Below are positions 46,115 through 59,119 of a stretch of DNA of 64,000 nucleotides, piece after piece. Below the pieces are notes generated by a model. The model was not told where the DNA came from. It searched no databases and worked only from the letters and a program-made list of their open reading frames with translations. The DNA comes from Hyphodiscus hymeniophilus (lineage: Eukaryota > Ascomycota > Leotiomycetes > Helotiales > Hyphodiscaceae), in NCBI GenBank assembly GCA_016508695.1, contig VNKQ01000002.1, forward strand, positions 2,170,001-2,234,000, in the 5' to 3' direction. Position 1 is the first letter of the stretch. Each line of letters opens with the position of its first letter. The position numbers and the translations under genes were made by a program.

Positions 46115-49100
46115 ATGGCTCCCACGGATCTCGAGAACGGCAACGTCGAGAAGGATGCCTCCAACGCTCCCCGCCTCTCCTTGGGCGGCGGCGCTGCACA
46201 GGACGATAATCAAGAATTGGGCGAGTACGGAAACCTCGTCAGGTATATTTCCAACTACCGCGACGGACGACGCGCCTCCACCATCGGCGGGGACGATGAT
46301 GAGGCGCCCAAGAAGAAGCACTGGTGGTCGGGCAAAGGAGCGACGGCCGGAGGCGATTTCGAGACTCCCGACGACTGGCTCAACACAGACATGAAGGCTG
46401 GTCTGAAGACCCACGATGTCGAATCTCGCCGCAAGAGAACCGGATGGAACGAATTGACCACCGAGAAGGAGAACATGTTCATCAAGTTCCTCCTCTACTT
46501 CACCGGCCCTATTCTCTATGGTATGCTCAATTGACTCCCAATTTTCGCGAGAATCCCCCCAATTGACCTCGATGCAGTTATGGAAATCGCTGTCCTCCTC
46601 GCTGCCGGTCTTCGCGACTGGATTGATTTCGGTGTCATTATCGGTATCCTGATGCTGAACGCCATTGTCGGTTGGTACCAAGAAAAGCAAGCTGCCGATG
46701 TCGTCGCTTCATTGAAGGGTGATATCGCTATGCGAGCCACTGTTATCCGTGATGGTCAAGAGCAAGAAATCAAGGCCCGTGAATTGGTTCCCGGTGATAT
46801 TGTAAGTCCCCAGAACGTGTCAGGTCAATTGGCAGTATTAACTGTTTCTCGTGCAGATCATTGTCGAAGATGGCCAAGTTGTTCCTGCCGATGCCCGCAT
46901 CATTTGCGCGTTTGACAACCCCAACGGATACGAAGCCTACCTCAAGGAACTCGAAGCTCAACGTGGCGATTCTCCCGACGAGAAGGACGATGATGAGGAC
47001 GGACACGAGAAGCACGGTTCTGGATACGCTCTCTTGGCCATTGATCAATCTGCCATGACTGGAGAGTCCCTCGCCGTCGACAAGTACGTCGCCGATGTCA
47101 TCTACTACACAACTGGTTGCAAGCGTGGAAAGGCGTATGCCATTGTTACACACTCTGCCAAGATGTCCTTCGTCGGTCGCACTGCTTCTTTGGTTTCAGG
47201 TGCCAAGGATCAAGGTCATTTCAAGGCCATCATGAACTCTATCGGTACGTCTTTGTTGGTCTTGGTCGTAGGCTGGATCTTGGTCGCCTGGATTGGTGGC
47301 TTCTTCCATCATCTCGGCATAGCGACTCCAGAAGGCTCCCAGAACACTCTCCTCCGATATGCTCTCATTCTCTTGATTGTCGGTGTCCCAGTCGGTCTTC
47401 CCGTCGTTACCACTACCACCCTCGCTGTGGGAGCCGCCTATCTAGCAAAGGAGAAGGCCATTGTTCAGAAGCTCACTGCCATTGAATCTCTTGCTGGTGT
47501 CGATGTTCTTTGCTCCGATAAGACTGGTACTCTCACTGCCAATCAACTTTCCATCCGTGAGCCATTCGTCGCTGAAGGCCAAGATGTCAACTGGATGATG
47601 GCGGTCGCTGCTCTCGCTTCTTCGCACAACGTCAAGTCTCTGGATCCCATTGACAAGGTCACCATTCTCACTCTCAAGCGTTACCCAAGAGCCAAGGAAA
47701 TCCTCGGACAAGGCTGGAAGACCGAGAAATTCACTCCTTTCGACCCTGTTTCCAAGCGTATCACTGCTGTCGTTGTTAAGGATGGTGTTACCTTCACTTG
47801 CGCCAAGGGTGCCCCCAAGGCCATTCTAAACCTCTCTGAATGCTCCAAGGAAGATTCCGACATGTACAAGGCAAAGACCACCGAGTTCGCTCGTCGTGGT
47901 TTCCGTTCCCTCGGTGTTGCTGTCAAGGAAGGCGACAAGCCATGGACTCTTCTCGGAATGTTGCCCATGTTTGACCCTCCCCGTGAGGATACCGCCTCTA
48001 CCATCGCTGAAGCACAAGTTCTCGGTCTTTCCGTTAAGATGCTTACTGGTGACGCCATTGCTATTGCTAAGGAAACTTGCAAGATGCTTGCTCTCGGCAC
48101 CAAGGTCTACAACTCTGATAAGCTCATCCACGGTGGTCTCTCTGGCACGACTCAGCACGATCTCGTTGAGAAGGCCGATGGTTTCGCTGAAGTTTTCCCC
48201 GAGCACAAGTACCAAGTCGTGGAGATGTTGCAACAACGTGGACATTTGACTGCTATGACTGGTGACGGTGTCAATGACGCTCCTTCTTTGAAGAAATCCG
48301 ACTGTGGTATTGCTGTTGAAGGTGCCACTGAAGCCGCTCAAGCCGCAGCCGATATTGTCTTCCTTGCCCCTGGTCTCTCCACCATTGTTTCAGCCATCAA
48401 GATCGCTCGCCAAATTTTCCAGCGCATGAAGGCCTATATCCAATACCGTATCGCTCTCTGTCTTCACTTGGAAATCTACCTCGTCACCTCTATGGTCATC
48501 ATCCGCGAGACCATCCAAACCGATCTTATTGTCTTCCTTGCCCTGTTCGCAGATTTGGCCACCATTGCCGTCGCTTACGACAATGCCCATTTCGAGCAAC
48601 GTCCCGTCGAGTGGCAATTGCCCAAAATCTGGATCATTTCCGTCGTTTTGGGTATAATGCTCGCTCTCGGCACCTGGGTTATTCGCGGCTCCATGTTCTT
48701 GCCCAACGGCGGTATCATCAACAACTTTGGTGCCGTTCAAGGCATCCTATTCCTCGAAGTATCTCTCACAGAGAATTGGCTCATCTTTGTCACTCGTGGA
48801 GGAAACACCTGGCCATCGTGGCAACTCGTCGGCGCCATTCTCGGCGTCGATGTTCTGGCTACCCTCTTCTGTATCTTCGGCTGGTTGGGAGGCGGAGCTG
48901 GACAAGTTACTGATCCTGCCGACCACAACAGACTCTTCTCCAACAACGGCCACACCTCAGTCGTCACCGCTGTCATCGTTTGGGCTTACTCCATCGGTGT
49001 CATTATCGTCTGCGCCATTGTCTACTATCTCCTCAACCAATGGAGCTGGCTCGACAACTTGGGACGTTACAAGCGATCCCACGCTGATACCCAGATGGAG

Positions 49101-49211
49101 AACATCCTTACCCACTTGTACAAGGTCTCCATTGCGCACGAGGTGGATGAGACGGGAGCTAACCGTTGGCACTTGGCTCCAAAGGCCACAGAGGCTGAGG
49201 AGGATGATTAG
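46115..49211 (+). CDS. pma1: Plasma-membrane H+-transporting P-type ATPase
   Basis: Three exons 46115-46520, 46578-46801 and 46857-49211, 994 residues. P-type ATPase landmarks are all present: the A-domain AMTGES near 277-280, phosphorylation site CSDKTGTLTANQL (Asp ~431), the nucleotide-domain KGAPKAIL, and MTGDGVNDAPSLKKSDCGIA in the P domain. Multiple membrane helices flank these. The N-terminal FIKFLLYFTGPILY/VMEIAVLL helix pair is typical of fungal Pma1. The enzyme pumps protons out of the cell using ATP and energises secondary transport such as the sugar transporter further along. It is somewhat longer than the ~920 residues of the well-known fungal Pma1. The extra length comes from an extended N-terminus and an acidic insertion (EKDDDEDGHEKHG, ~252-264) just before TGES, so it may be the longer of two paralogous types. 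Codon use is strongly C-ending, as expected for high expression. Confidence 0.92.
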
Positions 49212-51666
49212 ATCACTCGGGAGTAAACTGTGTTTGTGGGGTGAGTGTGGTACATTTTGTGAAATGGGAAAAGGTGTACTGGATCGATAGATATACCATT
49301 GCCACTGTAATTATCGTATAATTTTATTTGTCTTCAAAAAATTACCTGGCTGTTTCATTGTGAATCCTACTCAAAAAGATTACCCATCCCATCCTCAAAA
49401 CTCCCTCCACAACACTGCCAATCAACCTCAACAGTCAAGACTCTCGAGTTCAGGAATACCAAAACCCAGATCCCCCACCCTTGGCACCGAACTCAAACAT
49501 CGCACCTAACCCCTCCCTACAGGCTACCACCCTCTCGAACCAGCTACGCGAGTACGCAACAGCCTCCCTCCGAAGCCGCGAACTCAAGCTGCACCTCCCG
49601 TATGCGGAGACGTCGGAAGTCATATTCACATACATACTTACACATACCACTGCACCACTGCATTGACACCGCTGCATGGACAAGAACGGCATATGTATGG
49701 GTTCTGCGCGCGAGGCTGCGAGCGTGCGTGCGTGCGTGTATTGGGGTTATGCCGGATGCGGAGGAATGGAAGGATGGAAGAATGGAGGAATGCGAGAGGA
49801 AAAGGGATGTAGCGGATGGCGAGGACCTGGAGGGTTTGAATAATTTAGAGGGTTTGGAGGGTTTGGAGGTCCTGATTGGTCTGGAGCGGATTCCCTATTG
49901 GGCCACGGTGCGTGTATGTCTGTGGTGCCTAGATGTGAGTTACGGGTTACAGTGAGTGCTGTGTGAGCTTGATAGAGGCTGGTGAGAGGGTTGTGGGCGC
50001 GGGCTTATGTCGTTTGGGATTTGTCCTGGGGCTGCATGAATTATGAATAAGGTAGGGTTGGATTTGGATTGGATTGGGTAGAGTAGAGTAGAGTATGGCG
50101 GGAATGTTGAGTGAGAGTGAGGGGAGAGAGAGCTCTAGGTGCGCACGCCATGTGTTTTCTCTCTTCGCATTTCTTGACTCGGTGGGAGGGGGTTTACAGT
50201 ATGCATTTACTTATCTTCCATCTTTCATCGCGGTGTCGTGTCTCCATCCCCATCCCCCGAAGGTAGTCTTTGGAGTTTCGAACATATCCCATCTGGCGCA
50301 AGGATCCTACGCCGTCCTGTGTTTTGAGCCCTCCCTTCTCAACGTTGACTGCTTCTCCGAATCCGAAGTCTTGGATAGAGGGATAAGCCCGGTGCTTGGA
50401 TATCTGCTTGCAAAGTCTTCAGCTGAGGCGATGCGGTTTGGCTTCATGCCGTGGTCAAGGACGCTGGCGTTCTCGAGCTGCGGAGATGCTTGGGAGACTA
50501 GGTAGATGTTCTTTACCTGGAAGTCTGGTCTGGAAGTCTGGTCGAGGCGCGGTCTTCGGAGAGCGGTACCAGGAGAGCGTTGAGCTAGATGACGGCGGCG
50601 TCCGCTCGGCTCGTTCTAGATCGCGCGAAGAATGCACGCAGAGCCTGTTTTGATTTTGTGTCACATGTGGCATGAGGATTCACAAGGCGATTCGAGGATG
50701 TTATATTCCTTGGTTCGATGTACTGCTTCTGTCATCTGAACTCATCGGGCTGATGAGAGGAAGGCCACAGTACCTCCGTGGGAGAGGGAGCTCGTTCGTG
50801 GGTTCATCGGGGTTTGTACCTAGGTTGCTTGCCTCGAGACTAGTGGAGAGTAGCTTTATTCTCAGTCCTCCAAGCTCCCCAAGATGGCGTGGCCAATAGT
50901 CTGGCGTGATACTAAGACATGCATGAAAGTAGGGTTCAGGAGAGCAGCTTTTGCAATCTGGGCTGGCATGCGGCTGAACTAAATATATGCCTCGCCTATT
51001 CCGAGATTCTTCACTACCCGCAGTTGTGCTGTGTCACATAGCTGATCGTGTTCTTGAGGCCTAGTGAGCTCTTCGTATCTTCTTTGTTCCCTCTCGCTGC
51101 TGCCACTTGCGTCCGGGGAAGGCTACCTAGCCGATTATGATCGAGTGCAACTTCTGCACCAGCTAGAATTGAGTCGACATTCTTTGCCGACTCTTAAAAC
51201 TGCCCATTATCTTGCTCGCAAAAGTGACCTCAGACCCAGTCACCTACTGTCTTGGTAGAAGCACTTCTTTGCCGTCCTAGGGTTTTGCTTCTATAATCTG
51301 GTTATGAGGTAATATCAATGTCAGATGACTGTAAACCAAGGTCAACACCTTTAAGGATCGAAGAATGTAGTTTCCGATCCATCCATCTCTGCATCTATCT
51401 TGGCACGTTCCAGATTCCGTCGAAGGTAGTCTAAACCATTGCTGCTGTCATGGCTTGGATATCTCGAGGTGTGACGAGTCGTTGGGAGAAGGGTAGAATA
51501 GTGCGGCCTAGACGGCGGCACCCTGATGACCAGATTTTGAAGATCATGGAACCGGAGATTTTGGCTTCGGTTTACTTTGCTTTATATGGCTCTTTGTATC
51601 TTAGGTTATGGTAAAATGTGCCTTTGGAAGACTTCAAGTGAATGAACTAGGACCAATTTTGCTTGC
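49212..51666. other. Gene-poor region downstream of pma1
   Basis: About 2.4 kb. Contains a (GCGT)n run at 49722-49738 and a (TAGAG)n run at about 50079-50095. A minus-strand 80-codon frame at 49692-49450 (ending GGGSGFWYS) and a plus-strand frame at 50095-50505 are open but lack motifs or splicing context. Confidence 0.4.
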
Positions 51667-52295
51667 TTAAGGGGAAAGCTCACAGCTGTCACGGGAGAAG
51701 TAGTTGTCTTCAAAGTCGTAGGTATCGTTGTTGCACTGCTGGCAACTCCAGTTCCGGGAACTGAACAGCTGCATGCACTCGATGGCCTTTATACTCGTCG
51801 GGCTGCAGTACGCAGAGACCAATGCTGAGACGCCGGTCGTTGCTGTAACTTTTGCTATAGTATAAGTTTTACAGAACTTCGCCACAACTGCAGAGTCCAC
51901 ACTCAAGCCAGAAGCGCAAGCATCGCAGCTTGGCTTATAACATGTTGAGGCAAGAGGATAAAGAGTTGGGGATGAGAGCGAAATGCGTATTGAGCGTCTC
52001 TCAAATTGGCTAATTTCTAGACCAATAGTAATGACAAGAAGGAAGGAATGAACAGCGAGGATAAGGAAGCTAAATGTAATCCTTTTTCTCAACTTAAGTT
52101 CTGGTCCTCGTACTTTCGTACCTGTGTACCAGCTTGAGGGAACTGACCGTGCCGGAGAAATCAACGCTAGGCAATTTATTTGGGAAAGTATCAACTTGAA
52201 GCAAGCTCAATATGAAGAATTTACCCTGTAGGTTCTAGACTTTCCCTGGGTTGTGGCTTAGATTCCCGAGATGACACTGCTCTCTTGGCAGACAT
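51667..52295 (-). CDS. Small Cys-rich single-pass membrane protein, unknown
   Basis: Two-exon model 52295-52225 and 52132-51667, joined in frame across a 92-bp intron (GTAAAT...CTCAAG), 178 residues. The N-terminus MSAKRAVSSRESKPQPRES is short, basic and polar. A single hydrophobic helix follows (FSFLILAVHSFLLVITIGLE, ~52-71). The C-terminal ~105 residues contain about ten Cys, in patterns such as CYKPSCDAC, FCKTY, YCSPTS, ECMQ and CQQCNNDTYDF, with a possible N-glycosylation site. This suggests a type II membrane protein with a disulfide-bonded outer domain. I do not recognise a family. The frame of the second exon is long and protein-like; the first exon is my inference from an ATG-led frame with a good donor. 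It is isolated in a gene-poor stretch. Confidence 0.45.
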
Positions 52296-54573
52296 GTTAG
52301 GACGATAGGAGGGTTTCTTGATATTTGAGATTGTTTAAAGAAAATGAAGTACAGGTGTACTCTAACCAGTGTAATAACATTTACACCGCAATATTTCAGG
52401 ACGGAAGTTTGATCATCAATCGCAGTGTCTGACAACATTGGTACTTAATGACAATATCGTCACCAATTGAAGCTTTGTGTCGTTCATGGAAAGGATCGCC
52501 TGATGCTTGTGAACAAGAAGCTCTGTGGTTAAGGAGCCACACTCATGGTTGTGCCAAATGTAAGAACGCTTCGCTGTTGTGCGGCCCATGGCGCCTTTGG
52601 AATCGGATAGTCTGTGGATATATTCAGGTAATTTTGAAAGATCCGAAGGGTAGTTATGGGTTGGTGGAGAATCTAGAATCAAACCTGACGCCCAAATATC
52701 TGGCTGACGCAGGGTGAGTTGAATCCACGTGATGACGCGATTCAGAAAACATGATCTTTGGAGGAGAGTGCTCATTACAGTACTCACAAGAAGGTCAGGA
52801 CGTGAAGCCTTGAGGAATAGTGCGCATGCAAAATATGTCGACGGCAGTCCCAGGGAAGAAACAGCGAAAATCTGGTCCTTGAGAGCAATTATTTGGCGCT
52901 GTTCATATCTCGACGTGGTCTCAAAGCTTCGGCGGCAGATGCGAGTGAAGCAGTCTCACGGAACCTTCCTTTCTTCCTCAGTTGCTCCTATTTCACAACC
53001 AGACAGTCGATCATTAACAGAGCCACAATAGCTCCAAACTGGCGGCCTGGTGGTCGGATGCTGTATCTTGGAATGTTGACGGCAGATGATTTGGCGGGAC
53101 GTTTTCTCAAGTACGCGTACCTCAGTCAGCTCCTACGTCCTGCTAATAGTAAGCATCTACAACTACACTTTCTACACCTTCTCGAGTCCTCTTCCCGCCA
53201 TTCGACCTTCAATACACCACCCTGAGCTAGCCTGCACCAGAAGTCTCCTCGAAATTTCCGCCCCTTGAATCTTCCCCCAATTCCCCAGCGACGGCCGCTG
53301 CACACCGTCTACCACCTCTCGGAAGCCGTAACAAAGACGAAAACTGGATTGGATGCAATTGCTGGGAGATTGGTATCGTCGCAAAGTGTACACTAGGAGC
53401 GTCGACTAGAGAACCTCACAGCGCGTTATGAATATCCCACCGAACATTGGAGGAGAACTCCGCGAAAAACACTTCCCATAACGCTCCGAGATGCCAACGT
53501 CATATTTCCATACACAGGCGTGCCGGGTATCCATCTAGAGGGTGGAAATGCATTACCTTTCAGAGAGATTCCGCGAGAGCCACGTGGAGATTTCTAGCCA
53601 ATCTGTCCACTACCGGGCTTGGGTCGTGGGCCAGTTTGCATATGCCGAAGAAGAAATCACTACCCTAAGATAATGGACTTATCTCGGATCGCAGATCGTG
53701 ATCTTTGCTTTTGTTCCTGTTCTTTTTACGGCATGGCTTCGACTGGCAGATCACTTTCAAGCCCCAACTTTCAGAACCCACTTCAAGGATCGTCTCCTTT
53801 CCTGGCAGCCTCAATCTTGACTTCAACCTTCAACAACCGTCGTCACTACCCACAGAGACCAAGTTCAACTAATCAGCATCCAACATTCTACCTATCGACG
53901 CTTGAGTCGCATGATATCTCAAAAGATGAGGCTGAAAGCTCCCGGCGTGTATCGCAGCCTTGCGCAACCTCAACAATGGACGTCGTTGGGTTGAAATGAC
54001 TAGTGACAGCGATCCGAAATGGTAGAAAGGCAATGCACACAACGAAGGTGGATACAAGATGATTGGCATTCCTAGAATATCTCCTGATGTCCAGTCGACT
54101 TCGGTTGCACCCACATTAGGTGTCGGTCCTTTTGCGGAGGTGAATTTGACGACCCGATATTCCCGAACTGACATTCCTCTATCACGAGAATTTTGCATTC
54201 AGGTCTTGAAGTCTTCGCACTTGGCGCTGTCCCAGTTTCGACCCATTAATTGCACCATTTTGAAATTTTGTGACTGATGCCCGAATTGGATTGGTCGAAC
54301 TAGACATCCCACAAGTGCTCGACTCTTGGTTCATCCTAACGTACCCACCAGAAAATGGCGAAATGAAGACGTCAAGAATATGCTATCGTGGTCACCAGGC
54401 CTTTTCGTGAACCACAAAAGATAAAGCTTCGGCAGCGTTTGTAGGCAGCTCCTTTCTCCCCACAAATTCTCTTCTTTCTTCACGTTTTCTTCTAACTTTA
54501 CATTCTTGTGCCTTCTTCTCGAAGCCAGTCTTCATGCTATAATTATTCAATTTCAGGTATTCTCTTACTAGCT
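52296..54573. other. Gene-poor region and sugar-transporter promoter
   Basis: About 2.3 kb with no supported gene. A TTTCAG acceptor-like site at 54550-54556, just before the transporter ATG, might mark a 5' UTR intron. Confidence 0.4.
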
Positions 54574-56518
54574 ATGGCTTCAAATCATCTTCAAGGGCAA
54601 CTCGCCCCTTCAGACCAGAGTTCAGATAGCTCAACTGTTGTTATGCCTGGCAATAAGGCGCGGTCATCTCTGCCCGGCCAGACGCATCAGCCCAAGCGAA
54701 GGGCTACTCCGTTCGCCATCTTTCTTGGTGGTATTGCTTCAATTGGAGGTTTCGTTTTTGGGTACGAATCTGGCCAAATTTCAGGTAAAGCCCCAGTTTC
54801 TTTTGCAGACATACAGAACGATCTCTAACCTCGTGGCAGGTTTTCTGCAGATGAGCGACTTTCTCCAACGGTTTGGACAACGTAACGCAACAGAACAAGA
54901 GATATTCTATTTCAGTCCCGCTCGACAAGGAACGATCGTAGCACTTCTCAGTGCGGGGACACTTGTAGGCTGTCTGGGAAGTGGCTGGATTTGTGACACC
55001 ATAGGACGACGATTTACTATCTCAGCCGCTGCGTTTTTCTATATTATTGGTGTCATCATCGAGATCACGAGTTCAACTGTATGGCCCCAATTCGCTATGG
55101 GAAGGTAAGATTATTTCCATATGGGACTTCTTTCATTAAGACGCGAGAGTTTTAACCATCCTTGGGAGCTGCTTCGCAGACAGAGCAAGTCACAATTGCG
55201 CCCGGAATAGCCCCCAAGTTCTAGTTCTAACAAAGACCAAGCAAATACTGTGCTAATATGTTTGTAGATTCGTGGCTGGTCTGGGTATCGGCGCGCTCTC
55301 AGTCGCCGTGCCGATGTATCAGTCAGAGAGTGTGCCAAAGAATATTCGAGCATCTGTTACGTCTTCGTATCAATTGCTTATTACACTCGGTATCTGGATC
55401 GCATATATGGTGAGTTTGGTACAATTCATCTCGATCCTCAGATGTCGCTAACCATCAACTAGGTAAACTGGGGTACCGAGTCGACTTATCGTAATTCAGC
55501 ACAATGGCGAATTCCTAATGGTTTATCTGCACTCTGGGCCATCATTCTTGGGGGCGGCATTCTCTTCATGCCGGAGTCCCCTCGTTTCGCATACCGACGG
55601 GGGAAAACTGAGGCAGCTCGCAAGACTCTGGCTCGTCTACATGGTGTGGCCGCAGACTCGCCTCTTGTTGAAGAGGAAATTGCAGAAATCCAAGCGCAAA
55701 TCACTGAGGAAGAGAAACTTGAAAAAGCAAAGTGGATCGAATGTTTTATGGTAAAAGATCGCATGCTGTACCGCACTCTTCTTGGCATGATACTCCAAGC
55801 AGGGCAACAACTTACTGGCGCCAATTTCTTCTTCTATTACGGCACCACTATTTTCAAGTCAGTCGGTCTCTCGAACTCCTACGTTACTTCTATCATCCTT
55901 GGAACGGTCAATGTGGTAGCCACCATTGTCAGTGTCGCCGTGGTAAACCGGATCGGGCGACGTAAGCCAATGATCATAGGTGCCCTCTGGATGTTCATGT
56001 GCTTCATGGTCTATTCTTTCGTTGGCTCGTTGGTGCTACGAAAGGATGAGGATAATGGCCCCGCCGGAGCGGTCCTCATCGTGTTTACGTGCCTGTTCAT
56101 CTGTGCATTTGCCACGACTTGGGGTCCTCTCGTCTGGACCATCGTCGCTGAACTGTACCCACCTCGGTACCGTGCCCAATGCATGGCGCTTGCTACTTCC
56201 TCGAATTGGCTTTTCAACTTCCTCATCTCGTTCTTCACCATCTTTATCACCGACAAGATCCACTACTGGTACGGAATGGTCTTTGGAGGAAGCTGTCTTA
56301 TTTTGGCTTTCATTGTATACTTTTTCGTCATGGAGACGAAGGACCGATCTCTCGAGCTGATTGATTACATGTATGTGAACCACGTCAATCCTATCACCTC
56401 AGCGAGCTGGAATGAAGGCGACGCCGTTCCAGGACACAAACAGGAGGTCAAGAAGGATGAGGCATCAGCCCCACCAATGTTGGCTCATGAAGAGGAACAG
56501 TCGCCAGCGACGGTATAG
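54574..56518 (+). CDS. MFS sugar (hexose) transporter
   Basis: Four exons 54574-54784, 54840-55104, 55268-55409 and 55463-56518, in frame, 557 residues. After a polar N-terminus come the sugar-porter landmarks: GGIASIGGFVFGYESGQISG (helix 1), GSGWICDTIGRRFTI (loop 2-3 RXGRR), RFVAGLGIGALSVAVPMYQSE (helix 4), FMPESPRFAYRRGK (PESPR), QAGQQLTGANFFFYYGTTIF (helix 7), VNRIGRRKPM, and a PETK-type end represented by VMETKDRSLEL. Twelve membrane helices are expected. It is close in pattern to fungal high-affinity glucose/hexose transporters that run by proton symport. The C-terminal tail is polar and Glu/Pro-rich. The substrate is inferred. Confidence 0.88.
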
Positions 56519-56998
56519 CCAGCCAGCGCATTGGATCATTGGTTCGGGAGTATCAGGGTTCGGGAATGGCTGAGAAGCCCCGCACTTAGCGTACTGCGAG
56601 TCTGCGACGCTTACGGTACTCGAGGCGTATTAGGGTGACGAGAGGCTTGAATCTTCGCCATTCAAATGTTCTCCTACTTTTTACGTCATTGTATTACTGT
56701 ATTATACAACACACATAGAGTTTGGTTATCCCTATCATGCGAGAAGCTCGACTAATTGAGCATTACGGAAATGTGATCCCAAAAGCAAATCGCGAAATGC
56801 AGTGTAGTATTCCTGCTCCTGCACCCATCCGGGATTGCAGCTGACGTCCTGCCTTTCTTGGCGTTAGTGGCAGTCCCAGGGCAAGATACCATTGATGGTG
56901 ATTGATGATCCATTCATCCAATCAAAATTCTAATAAATAGGCTTCCCTTCATCTCATGGGTTTTTCTTTCGTCTTTTCTCTCGTCTTCAAAATCCAAA
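56519..56998. other. Intergenic, promoter of S28 peptidase
   Basis: About 0.5 kb. An AATAAATA element lies ~65 bp before the peptidase ATG and could serve as TATA box. No gene-like frame. Confidence 0.45.
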
Positions 56999-59119
56999 AT
57001 GCGGTTACAAACAGCATTTGCGGCCTTGATTAGCACGACTGCAGCTTCGTTCCCTGCTAGACTCGCACAGCGTCACTCGGACGTGGGACTCGTAGAACGA
57101 CAAGCATATCCCTACCCGGCGTTCACAATTAATCAGATTGTTTGTTCACACCTAGAAGCTTTAAGCACTTGGATCTCGGACGTCAATGCTGACGTCCCGT
57201 AGATCGACCATTTTCCAGAAAGCCCGCGCTATGAACCACATCCGAAAGGGACTTTCAAGCAGAGGTACTTCTTCGATGATACGTATTACAAGCCGGGTGG
57301 TCCTGTATACCTCTACCTGAGTGGTGAGACTTCGGGCACGAGTCGTTTCTCGAGTTTACAGACTGGAAGTAAGTTCCCTGTCGCTCGTCTCGTTTTCTTC
57401 TGTCCAAGTCCGGATACTAATGAGAAAATTAGTTATCCAGATTCTGATGGAAGCTACCAACGGATTAGGTGTTATTCTTGAGAACAGATATTACGGACAG
57501 AGTTTCCCGTATAACGATAGCTCAACGGATCATCTTGCTTTCTTGACAACGGAGCAAAGTATGTATTTCATTCTACTCACGAGCGGAAGAGACTGGAAAA
57601 GAGAGCGGGCTGACTGCTGACAACAGCAATCGCGGATAATGCCTACTTCGCCCAACACGCTGTATTCCCCGGTGTAGGAGGGAACCTAACCGCACCTGGT
57701 ACCCCATGGATTCTGTACGGCGGATCTCTAGCCGGTGCCCAGACAGCTTTTTCGGTGAAAACGTACGGTGATATCCTGTACGGTGGCATTGGGAGCAGTG
57801 CTACGACTAAAGCGGTGCTGGCTTATCCAGTATGGTGAGTGTGTCTCTTTTCAATCCGTCTTTTCCGAGAGGAACGTATTTAGACAAGGTACAGGTATGA
57901 TCCTATCCAGAAATTTGCCCCTCAAGATTGTGTCGCAAGCATAAATGCTATCATCGAGAAAATGGATACTCTGGTTGCAACGAAGAACCAGGCTGCGATT
58001 CAAGAGTTGAAAGCCATTTTTGGGCTGGAGGCTTTGAGCGATATCAGAGATTTTGCAATGACTATTGCGTTTACTCGTACGTTACTACCACGTCCTCTGG
58101 GACCTCTCTCTATTTTCAATTCTTTCTAAACCCACTCAGTCGGAGGTCCTATGAACTACCCAACATCAACCTGGCAAGAACTTAACTGGTATCCCGCATA
58201 TAGCGCAAACGATTTTTGGAACTTCTGCGGCAATGTCAGTAACATCGATGCACCATCCTCCGTCACAGAAGTCGATTGGATCCTCGCGAATTATACTGCA
58301 GGAGAACCGTGGGTCAATCTAGGGAATTATGCGAATTATTTCAAGATCAATTTTCTACCGCTTTGTCCTGAGGGCGTTAGTCTGGATAGTACGGAGTGTT
58401 TTGGGACGCAGAATAGTACGTTTGATTTCGAATAATAAGATAAGAGAAGAAGAGAGATAGAAGCTAATAAGAATAGAAACTTTTTGGGCGGATCCGTCGA
58501 GCAGTGGATCCAGGTCGTTTCTTTACTCCAGTAATTTTCTCCTGTACAGTCTCGAGATGACTGAATGCTAATCGGAAGAAGCATGTACCGAGGCAGGATT
58601 GTACCAGGTTGCCAAATCAGAGCCTCCGAGATTGATCTCCGAAGTCTTGCAGGTAGACTATACGTAAGCTGTGCCTGAATGCTCGAAAGGTAATGGAAGC
58701 TGAAGTTTGCATAGACAACAGTGGTGCAACTGGGCCTTCCCAAAAGGAAAATACAACGCCATCCCATCAACGCCCGATCTTGAACGCGTCAATGTCTACG
58801 GTGGATACTCCGTCGAGGCTGATAGGCTGGCACATATCGATGGTGGTAAGTAAAGGCACTTCTCTTCCTCCTCGTCATACTGACAAAGCGACTAGGCGTC
58901 GATGTGTGGCTGGATGTTTGCTTCCACTCGCACTTCGCGCCAGCGCGCGTCTCGACTGATCTCAGACCAGAGTATCTGATTGCGGGAGGAGGACATCACT
59001 GGGATAGTTATGGGATTCTAGATGTTGCGGCTGAGCCGAATTACATTCGCGAAGCGCATCTTTGGGAGATTAGGACGGTGAAGAAGTGGCTGCGGGACTT
59101 CGGAAGCTGGAAGCGGTGA
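56999..59119 (+). CDS. Secreted S28 serine peptidase (prolyl carboxypeptidase-like)
   Basis: Ten exons: 56999-57139, 57203-57368, 57433-57558, 57627-57834, 57895-58076, 58140-58415, 58477-58530, 58579-58663, 58715-58845 and 58896-59119. They stay in frame throughout and give 530 residues. A signal peptide (MRLQTAFAALISTTAASFPA) starts the protein. Family blocks are IDHFPESPRYEPHPKGTFKQ, YFFDDTYYKPGGPVYLYLSG, GVILENRYYGQSFP, the nucleophile block WILYGGSLAGAQTAF (Ser ~178), CTEAGLYQVAKSEPP, and near the C-terminus GGGHHWDSYG with the likely catalytic His. S28 peptidases cleave after proline at protein ends, often in acidic surroundings; fungal members are secreted or vacuolar. Three of the introns lie within 450 bp, and without them the frame appears broken at 58435. 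The motif around the Ser has Leu where most members have Tyr (GGSYAG). Confidence 0.85.

Noticed and set aside
46255..48740. Long minus-strand open frames across pma1
   Set aside because: Shadows caused by the strong C-ending codon bias of the proton-pump gene.
49450..49692. Minus-strand frame ending GGGSGFWYS downstream of pma1
   Set aside because: Short, no start context or splicing partner; likely chance in G-rich sequence.
58416..58476. Apparent premature stop in the S28 peptidase at 58435
   Set aside because: It lies in an intron (58416-58476); splicing restores the family sequence on both sides.
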